The position numbers and the translations under genes are program-made. Below, piece after piece: positions 55,500 to 64,000 of a stretch of DNA of 64,000 bases. The first letter of the stretch is position 1. Every line of letters begins with the position of its first letter. The DNA is from Hirsutella rhossiliensis (lineage: Eukaryota > Ascomycota > Sordariomycetes > Hypocreales > Ophiocordycipitaceae). The DNA lies in NCBI RefSeq assembly GCF_020360975.1, contig NW_025408673.1, positions 2,728,001 to 2,792,000 on the forward strand, read 5' to 3'. The notes below the pieces were generated by a model that did no database searches, had not been told where the DNA came from, and saw nothing but the letters and a program-made list of their open reading frames with translations.

Positions 55500-58400
55500 C
55501 CTAATAAATAGAAATAAGTCCCCTTTAAACCTCTTAGCGTAGTTAATACTAGTAGATATTAATATATTATAGCTAGGTTAATAGCTTACTATTTTCCTCT
55601 ATAAGAATCTATATAGTCTATATATTATTATATTTTATAGCTAACGCGGTCGGAATTTATAGTTATAAAGATATTAGTAGCTAGCTAAGGAAAATCGCTT
55701 CTTTTAATGCTTTTAAAAGAGCTAGTAGCTCTGCCTCTATACTTAATATAGTAATAGTAGCTTACTTTAAAGCTCTCTACGTAATAGTTCCTTTAAAAAG
55801 GGATATAATATACCCCTATAAGCTCTTTCTACTTAAGGAATTATCTATAAAGGATAAATCGCTTAAATAAAGAAAGATTTCGGTAGCTAATTTCCTTCCC
55901 TACCCTCTTAAGCGTAGACTATATAATCTCGTTAAATAGAGATAAAGGATTGCTTAGTTTACTACTTCTTAGTGCCTAGGGCTAGGATTCTAGTTATACC
56001 TAGCTAGCTAAGAGACCGTAAAAGAGATATCCGGTCTAGTAGAAATAGCTAAAAAAAAGTAAAGAGACTACCTTTTATTAATATTAGTATTTCTCTTACT
56101 CCCTAGCTTAAAAGGATAGATTAAGTAAAAGCTCTTTATTTAATATTAGCGTAAAAGGAAGCTTCTTATTAAGGGAATTAAGGAGGAATTTATAAGCGAC
56201 CTTATCGATATAAGCGCCTTAGGTAAGCTAGATAGTCCGTTAGGACCTATTCTAAAGGATTTATATCCCTAGGAACTACTTTAGCTCCCTTAGCCTAGTT
56301 ATCTTATACCTTTATTATAGGCCTTTTATAGCCTCCTTAGCTATTACTTCTTTCTCTTTTAGGTAGGCTTAGATAATATTATCGACGTAGAAGAAGACCG
56401 TAATTTTACCCTTTTATATTATATATAGTTCCTAAGGGACTTTCTTAAAGCCTAGGGCTTTAAGGGAACCGGTTAAATACTATTACTAAAGAAAGGGTAA
56501 TCTTTATAGTCTATATAGAGCTTTCCTAAGCTATAGAACCTTTCCTAGTTATTAAAAGCTTAGTAGAAAGTATATATAGAAAACTTCTTCTTCCTTAAGT
56601 AAGTAGTTAATAAAGGCGTTAACTATATCTATTTAATTAAGTTCGAGGTTAAATTCTACTACTATAGCTATAAGGGTCTAAAAAGACACCCTTACTAAGG
56701 TAGTTACCTTAGTAGGTAGATCCCCTTTTTCCTATTAATTCCTATAGATAACTAGCTAAGCTTTATACTTTTAAAGGAAGCTATATTTATTAGTCTTATA
56801 GATAAAGACCTACTTATAGCTAAGGACCTATTTTCCTCTTACCTTCTCCTTAAGGACCTCTTTAAAAGACCCTATCTTTTTATATAAGACTAAGTAGTCT
56901 TTTTAAACTTAGAAAAACTAGTCTTTAAAGGGGTGTTTTTCTAGCTACTTGTAGTTTACTAATAGGTCTAGGAGGTCTCTTTTATATACCTTCCTTACTA
57001 ATAGCTATAGCTTAAAAAGCTAGCCTACTATAAATGCTCTATAGGAACCGTCTTTTATAGGCGTTAGATAGAAGTCGGAAAAACAATCGAAATAAAGGAG
57101 AGGTTAGTCTTCTTTTATATCGAGCCCTATACCTTCCTTTACTTCTCGAAGTAAGGATAAAAAAGCAGCCGAGTAATCCTTTAAGAGAGGTGCCTTTCCT
57201 ACCCCCTTAGGGGTCGAGATAGGAAGACTAACTAAAAAAGCTACTTTTAGATCTTCTTCTTATTCTATAAGAGGAGGCATAGGAAGGTAGGCGTATTCTA
57301 GCTCTACCGCTTTCCTATAGTCTCTTTTTTTATCTAGATAATCTAATCTAGTAGCTTCCTTTTCTTTTTCTTTAAAGTTAGCGTTATCCTCGACTACTTT
57401 AATATCGGTTTCTTCTTCCGTTTCCTTATCTAGGACCTCTTCTTAAGACTATTAGGAAGGGGGGATTTAAATCTTCTAAATTAGCTAACTTTATAAGAGT
57501 AAGAGGGGCTATTAATCCCTCTTTCCGTTAAAGAAGCTAGATTCGTCGAAAATTATATCCCTAGTTAAAATAACCTACTATAAAAGAGGAATCTAGATCT
57601 AGAAGATATTTATAGAATTATAATTAATAAGGTAACTAATAAAGGCTCTAGGGTTAAGCTTTCTTTCTTTTTCCTTTTTAGCTATATATCGGTAGTTATA
57701 TTATATACCTTATAGGCATAGGTATAAAGGTAGGCTAGCGAGGCCTTCTTCTTTATAAAGAGCTTAAGGGGGGATTTCTAGTTTATTCCTTAGGTAGTCC
57801 CTCTAAGGGTTAGGTTTTATAAGTAATAAGCGGTTTAAACGACTTCCCTTTAAAGGTCGTAGGGAAGCTTTATAGTAAGTCTTATTATATAGGCCCTTTT
57901 TATTATAGCACCCCTTAATCTTTCTGCCCCTCCGTTCTAGGCCTAGGTATTCGGTACTAATAGGAGGGGTAAAATACCCCTTTTTTAAAGCTAATTTAAA
58001 ATATCCTTCGTAAATAGCTCTCTATTAGACCGTATCTTCTTTACCTTATAGCTAAAGTAGGATTTTATCTAGTTAACGAAGTCTTAGAGGGTAGACTAGT
58101 TATACTTACTTAGGTTAGTCCGTAAGAAATAAGGGAAAACTATCCTTAAAAATACGTCTATAAAAAACATTACCTTAATAAAGCTTTCTTAATCCTTAGA
58201 GACGTCGGTCTAGTCGACTTAAATTTCCTTATATAGCTATTCCGGCTATAAAAGGGTTCGTCTAGAAATTCGTTTTTTAGTCTTTCCTTCGCCGTAGTAT
58301 TTATATTCGACGGTCTTTAGTCCCTTTATTCGTACGCCGTATTATTAGCCTAGCTTATATAAAGCTAGGGGGCCTAGGTAACTAAGTCGTATATACTAAA

Positions 58401-60200
58401 GAAGACCGTTTCCTTAGGTTGCTAAAAGAGGGTCCTTTATAGTAGACCTATTCCTCCTAGTAGGGAAAGCTAACTTCTTAAGAGATTCCTTCTTAAGGAT
58501 AGGTCGGAATTTAAGAATAAATTAACCGAATTTCTCCTTAATAAGTCTAATAGTCTAATTCTTCTAGACTAGCTTTATAGGCTTAGACGTTATATCCTAG
58601 AAGATTCCTTCCTCTTAAAGAAAGTAGAAGGAAATTAAGCTTATTAAAAATTAAGGGTAAAAAGCTACTCTTTTTTATCGAAGAATTTATATAGATCTAT
58701 TAGGTAATTTTATCGTAAAATTTACCCTTTTATATCCCTTTATCTATATAGTTAATTCCCTAGTAATAAGGTATTCCCTCTATACCTTTTTAAAGGACTA
58801 GAATTATAAGAGTATATTATAGATATCGAGGGAAGTACTAGAGTTAAGGATAGCTAATTTTCGTAAGAGATAGTTATAGGGTCTTAATAGGTAGTCTTAT
58901 TAATTTATAGGGAAGATAAATACCGGATTTACTATACTAACGATTTTTACTTAAATTTATAGCTCGAATAAGGGCAGCGGCGTTATTAGTTACTATTTCT
59001 TAGTAACCTAAATCTCGTCTATCTTCTTCTATAATAAGGGGTCCTACTTAAGATACTAATATACTATTTCTTATAGCCTCTTTAAAGGGTTAACTTCTTT
59101 AGGTCGGTTTTCCTTAAAGACCTACTAGTAGTCTTCTAGCTAATAGGGCTTTTTATATATTTAGTAGGTAGGTCGATTCCTCCTTATATATTATTTCTTT
59201 AAGGAGTCCTTATCCTTTTCCGAAAGGCTTACTTAAAAACCCCCCCTTTTTACCCCTTATTACTAATTTTAATAAAGAGGTTAGATTTCGACTAGTTCCT
59301 TATTATTTCGACTAATAAACTAAAAGGTCTATTAAGGGACTAGTTAGGCCGGTCTAACTAATAGGACCGGGGCTAGGCCTAGAGTAAGAGGCGGAGCTAG
59401 GGCCGGGACTAAGGAAGCTATTAAAGACAGGGTTAAGGCTCTTAAGAGAGGAGGAGCTAAAGGAGTAAGAGCCATAGCAGCAGTAGTAAGGGCCGTAGTA
59501 ATAGGGGCTATAAGTCGAACCGTCTAGGTCGAGTACTAGCTATAAAGGAATAAAACTACTTACTATTATACTCTAGTAGCCTCTTTATTTAGTTCCTAGC
59601 TAGCTTCTCGAAAGATAGTTAAGTAACTATTACTAATAGGCTTTATTAGTAGAGATATATCCTATAGCTACTAGCTAGAAAGAGCTTTTATTAAGAAGTA
59701 TTAGTTAGCTTCCTTAAGGATTTCTTCCTACTTAGCTAGCTACGAAGAAGCTAGTAGATTCTTAGTAGAAAAGGCTCTTAAGTAGGCTATATAGGTCTTC
59801 CTAATACGGTTAGTTATATATCCCCTTAAGGGAGCTATTAAGGTCTTAAGCTTTAAAAGCTACTACCTTAGAGTCTCTTTTTTTTAAAGAGAGATTAGCT
59901 TTATAGTACTAATAGATTCTATTATTACTATATAAGTAATAGTTAGTAGCTTCGTCTCGTAAAGGTATTCCTTACGATAACTCTCGTAGTTACCTAAAGT
60001 AGTAGAAAAAGCACTTTACTATATAGAGGTTAGCTAGGAGAAGAGGGAAGCTCCCTTTATAAATTCTATTGCCTTAGGATAAAGAGGGGGCTTAAGAGGG
60101 TCCTACTTATTAAAGAAGACTAAATTAAAGATAGTTCGGTCTATATAAGCCTATAGCTCCTTTACCTACTTATCCTAATCTTAGGGCTCTATAAGAATCG
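55500..60200 (-). pseudogene. copia-2 gag-pol polyprotein remnant
   Basis: Reading right to left: gag (about 59500-60200, weak), integrase (about 58000-59200, recognised by position and scattered similarity), RT (about 56300-57000) with 'NQIDIVNAFINYLL' (56590-56640) and the catalytic box now 'FYVDNII' (56370-56392), and RNase H (55680-55880) with 'TTSSTEAELLALLKALKEAIFLS'-type sequence split by RIP stops. The interval 54853-55500 is 3' non-coding and holds nothing recognisable. Sequence clearly differs from copia-1. Confidence 0.82.
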
Positions 60201-60388
60201 TCTTATAGACTATAGGGACGGTAAAGGAGTCGTTTTTCGATATCGTTATAGTAGAGGGGGGCAGAAAAGTTAGTTAAAAATCGGCTTTTCTAGTAAGAGG
60301 GGTAAAAGGGAGCTATAAGGGATATAAGAAAGGTGCCTTTTATAGTAGCTAGAAGGTATAGGAATACTATTCCTCCTAAGCTTATAAC

Positions 60389-60674
60389 TCTTATAAAGAG
60401 AGATATAAGAAGTATATAAAAATATATAAAAGTAAAATTAGTAGTAAGGGGTTAGATAGGTAGGGCTAAGCTATTTAATTCTTATAGGGGCAGTAATTAA
60501 GGTAGGGGAGTAATTATTATATTGCCTTAATTATCCTTCTTTCCTTTATCTAATACCCCTCTTTATACCTATCTAGTATCTTAATTAATAAAGAAGATCC
60601 TACTTAAAGAAGCTATTAATATCCTTTTAACTACTAAGCTTTTTACTAGTTTTTCCCCTCCTTCTTAGCCTATA
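60389..60674 (-). repeat. copia-2 5' LTR (286 bp)
   Basis: Partner of 54567-54852, identical in length. Its outer end touches the start of the gypsy-4 3' region. Confidence 0.92.
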
Positions 60675-61199
60675 ACGACCGGTGTTATTCCTAAGGGATA
60701 AACCTATCGAGGGGTTTATATTAGTAGATATAATAGGGCGTAGTCTAAGCAATAATAAGTATATTATATTAGTAATAAGTCGGAGGTTATAGACCGTAGA
60801 CTATAACTAGGTAATTAGAATTAAAAATAGAATTATAATAAAGATCTATATTAAAAGCTAGAGAGCTATCTATTTAAAGGAGTAAAAGTAGGTAGCTATA
60901 TATACCTATAGAGACTATCCTTAGATTATAGTCCTAGCCGTAATCCCCTTTATAGCTTACTATAGCTTACTCGTAAGCTATACTCCTAAGTAGTAATCTA
61001 TCTATATAAGGTTTACTTAGCTTATATACGCTCTAGGTAAGCTAAGCCTAAGTAACTTCTTATCCTAACTATTATTCTAAGCCGCCTTATTACGTAAACG
61101 TAGCTAGCTCTCCTATAGCCCGCTAACTATAGTTATAATATAATATCTCCCCTCCTTTTAGTCTTTTTTATAAGACCTACTACTACCTTAGCCGCCGTA

Positions 61200-61960
61200 T
61201 ATAAATATACCCTTATTACGCGTATATATATTCCCCGTTTCGTCCTTTCTATCCCTTAGGATATACTGCTAATAGTATATCTAGTTACGTATCGAAGGAT
61301 CGTTCTTATAAGACCCTTAAGCGTATTCGTTTAGCTAAGTCTATTAATTATCTTAGTTTCGACGTTATACTATATTCTTTTTATTCGTTGCGCGGCTTCT
61401 GCTATAAAATGCTAGAGAAATCTTCTAAGTATACCGAATATATATAGCGGGGTCGTTCCTACGATATATCGGGCATAGCGATTAGCTCCTATAGGTAACT
61501 TCGTTATCTTACTTATTATTTATAGCTAACGTGTTTCCTAGTATCCTAGATAAATCTAAAGTCCGATCGATTAAATAAAGAAAAAGAAATTACTAAGGAG
61601 CGAATATTAAAAGCTTAAGCCGACCTAAACAAAGCCTTAGCTCGTTTAGCGCGGCTTTGCCGTTAAAAGCGCTAGCTAAAGACAAAGGGTACCGAGATAG
61701 TCTATTAAGGCCTTCGTTTCTTAAATAACCTTAATAAGGCTAAGCGCTAAGAATCTAAAGCGGTGGTTTATATTTAGTCTATAAGTAGATTTAATATAAT
61801 TAATTAGAATACTATTAGTTCGTTAGGCGATTTTATAATACCTAGGGTAGATTTTACTAATAGAACTATCGAAGTAGAGAACTATAGTAGGTTAAGTACT
61901 TAAGTAGTTCCTAGGTATTTTCCTTTAGTCTATATCCCTTCTACTTAATAAGGTATTCTT
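61200..61960 (+). pseudogene. gypsy-4 antisense accessory ORF with Zn2Cys6-like spacing
   Basis: Opposite to gypsy-4 pol, one plus-strand frame (2 modulo 3) reads about 250 codons, stops only at Gln/Trp-type codons. Six positions at 61373, 61382, 61400, 61430, 61439 and 61460 (Tyr, Tyr, Cys, Tyr, Tyr, Tyr; Tyr from RIP of Cys codons) give C-x2-C-x5-C-x9-C-x2-C-x6-C. This is one residue from the gypsy-1 arrangement in two loops. A predicted coiled coil follows ('KEKEITKERIL', 'ALARLARL', 61570-61670), then an acidic C-terminus ('DFTNRTIEVENYS', near 61850-61890). Function unknown. The zinc cluster plus coiled coil recalls Zn2Cys6 regulators, but this is inference. Confidence 0.65.
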
Positions 61961-61989
61961 ATTACTAACCTTATTTTCTTATATTTAGT

Positions 61990-64000
61990 ATTTATTTAGC
62001 TTTATATTCTTAATTATTATCGACTTCGATTTTTTCCTATAGTTTAGCGTTTTATAGCGCTAGTTCTAATAATAGGATATAAAATATTAGGTATATCTAT
62101 ATTATTATTAGTAGCGAAAGTTTATAGTTAACTTTTAAAATAGGTTTCTTAACCTTAAACGGTCTAAGTTTCTTAAAATCTAATTTATTACTTAGTCGTT
62201 TTATTTTAATATTTCGTCGTATAAGGTAAACTATATCTCCCTCTTAAAAGATTAGTCCCTATAATCTTTTCCGATTATAGTAAGTAGATATTTATTCTCT
62301 AATAAATTAAAGTTCTTATTATATTTCTTTATAGAATTTTTATAGCTAATCTACTTATAGTATCGCTCGTTCCGCTTATAGTCCTTATTAAGGAACCTTA
62401 AATACTTCTAGGTTATATCTATAATTAGCGTATACTAGTAAGAGCTTAGTTATTTCTATAACTAAGCTATTATAAGCTAGTTACGCTATTAGTAGCTATT
62501 TAACTTAATCGTTTTATTTATAGCTAATATAATATCGTAAATATTATTTAAGCGTTTAGTTAAGTCGTTCTATTTATCTATTTATTTATAAGTAATAAGC
62601 TATACTAAGCTTATATTTCGTCCTTAATTATACTATAAGTGCTTACTAAAATTTAGCTATAAATATACTTCCTTTATTAAAGATAATCTTATTTAATAGT
62701 CCGTAATTACTAATAATTATTTATAGGAATATATATACTAGCTCTTTTATATTACTTACTTTTTTATATAGTAAAAAGGATTTATACTTCGTTAATCTAT
62801 TAGTAATAACGAATATACTATTATATTTAACGTTAGTTATAGGTTCTTTTAATAGTAGTAGCTTTATAATATAGTCGAAAGCTATCGAATCCTATAGTTT
62901 CTCTAATACTAGTAGCGGTTATAATTCTCTATATAGCTTATATCGTTTAGCTTTACTTTATACGTAAAGTTCGTATTCTTTAATAACTTATTATACTACT
63001 TCCTTAAGCTATAAGAAGTTATATTATCGTCTAATCTATTTTATTATTCTTTAGATTCCTTAGTATCTATATATTAAGTATTTATATATATCTTATATAA
63101 CTTTATCTCGTAATACTAGTAGTATTTAGATTTTGTTTTTATATATTAGAATTTCTAAATATTCTATATTATATCCTTTTAGTGCTTTATATTCTTTTAT
63201 CTATTTTAGGATCTTTTAGTATATTAAGTCGTTAGGTTATACTTTAAATATTATATTTAGCTATCGTTATTAGTAGTTCCTATTTTTATTAATTTCTAGG
63301 AGCTATCCTTTCGCTATAGGTGCTCTTATATCGTAGTTACTTTATCGACTAAGGGTATTAGCTCGACCGTTTTCTATTCCTTTTCTATAGATTATTTTAT
63401 AGTTAAATTCTAATAAATATTCGGCCTATTAGATCTATTATCCGTTTAACTATTACGTCGTTATAAAATATAAGATATTCTTATAGTCTATATAGACCTT
63501 AACTTTATATTTACTTTTAAGAAGGTAGTATCGAAATTCCTTAAAAGCTTAAATAATTATAAGGAATTCTTTATTATAGATAAGGTAATTAAGTTCTACG
63601 CTATATAGCATTTTCGAGTAGAATGTAATTAGTTATAGTCTTCCTTTATCGCCCTTTTATTTAATTTATACTCTTAGAGTAAAGTCTAATATATTAGTTT
63701 TAAGTTCGATTTATCGTTTTAGATTAAAGGTAGTTAAGACTAGTTCTTATATAATTATAGTCTTAATATATTCGAAAGCTTCGTTAGCTTTATTATCCTA
63801 TATAAATTCTTTTTCCTTCTTTATTAAGTCGTATAATAGTACTATAATCTTTCTAAAATCTTTAATAAATCGTTAGTAGTAATTTATAAATCCTAGGAAA
63901 CTTTATACGTCCTTAACGTTCTTTAGCGTTAGCTATTCTTTAACTAAGTTAATCTTATCTTATTATATTTATATCTCTCTTAGTAAGATCGTATATCTAA
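61990..64000 (-). pseudogene. gypsy-4 pol remnant: RNase H and integrase
   Basis: RNase H at about 63300-63790: 'LVLTTFNLKRQIELKTNILDF', 'ITFYSKMLYSVELNYLIYNKEFLII', 'YRKGIENGRANTLSR'. Integrase at about 62350-63100: 'SIFVITNRLTKY' (first Asp now Asn, near 62815), 'FNKGSIFIAKF' (S-D-R-G type, about 62660-62695) and 'DRQIKRLN' (near 62560). The RT lies mostly beyond the window. The C-terminus is poorly preserved; no chromodomain was seen. Short segments only are given because the frame is broken by RIP. Confidence 0.82.

Larger units (their letters stand above)
54567..60674 (-). mobile_element. copia-2: complete Ty1/copia retrotransposon (6108 bp)
   Basis: Two 286-bp LTRs bound a minus-strand copia pol. 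The primer-binding word GTTATAAGC just inside the right (5') LTR matches copia-1. On the minus strand the LTRs start TATAGGCTAAG / TAACGGCTAG and end TATAAGA, again GA rather than CA, as in copia-1. Flanking 5-mers are GTAGT (left) and ACGAC (right), which are not identical; every position differs by a transition. A genuine target duplication is therefore unproven. Confidence 0.9.
60683..64000 (-). mobile_element. gypsy-4: Ty3/gypsy element, 3' part only
   Basis: Minus-strand element running off the right edge. Pol occupies about 62000-64000 and the antisense accessory frame 61200-61960. 60683 starts TGTTATTCC, a plausible outer end of its 3' LTR, but the 5' LTR is outside the window so the LTR cannot be delimited. 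The interval 60683-61200 otherwise has no coding signal; short inverted repeats occur near 60950-60990. Confidence 0.75.

Overview
The window looks like a transposon-only, AT-rich compartment of a filamentous ascomycete (Pezizomycotina) genome that has been heavily mutated by repeat-induced point mutation (RIP). The dinucleotides CA and TG are almost absent on both strands and TA is hugely over-represented. Reading frames of recognisable transposon proteins are preserved for kilobases without net indels, but are broken every 5-20 codons by TAA/TAG where Gln (CAA/CAG) or Trp (TGG) would be expected. No intact gene, tRNA or rRNA was found, and no recognisable host gene. All protein calls below are degraded remnants read through those stops.

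Layout. 1-2254: C-terminal two thirds of a Hop-like MULE transposase. 2413-3349: a partial copia LTR abutting a gag and 5' LTR fragment of a gypsy element. 3350-8453: low-complexity DNA, minisatellites, two copies of a 0.41-0.42 kb MITE-like repeat and an unidentified remnant. 8459-15717: complete Ty3/gypsy chromodomain element (gypsy-2, + strand, 257-bp LTRs). 16989-23040: complete Ty1/copia element (copia-1, + strand, 568-bp LTRs). 25740-32640: a Ty3/gypsy gag-pol on the - strand (gypsy-3, LTRs not found). 32701-33113: third MITE-like copy. 33349-40037: complete LINE on the - strand (LINE-1), with poly-A end and target duplication. 40047-53950: a second LINE (LINE-2, - strand, from 49501 up) and an unidentified + strand Cys-rich remnant, split by a complete GC-richer gypsy chromovirus (gypsy-1, 42620-49495, 199-bp LTRs, TSD ATATC). 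54567-60674: complete Ty1/copia element on the - strand (copia-2, 286-bp LTRs). 60683-64000: 3' part of another gypsy on the - strand (gypsy-4), running off the window.

The four complete LTR elements have LTR pairs of identical length (199/199, 257/257, 568/568, 286/286). Where compared, the pairs differ almost only by transitions, as expected if they inserted recently on an evolutionary scale and were then inactivated by RIP rather than by slow decay.

The most interesting signal is a recurrent extra reading frame on the strand opposite to gag-pol, between the end of pol and the 3' LTR. In gypsy-1 its six Cys positions (some now Tyr through TGC/TGT to TAC/TAT) have exactly the spacing of a fungal Zn(II)2Cys6 cluster. 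In gypsy-4 the antisense frame has the same spacing to within one residue. In gypsy-2 five of the six positions align. This suggests a retrotransposon-borne, antisense-encoded zinc-cluster-like protein in unrelated copies of fungal gypsy elements.
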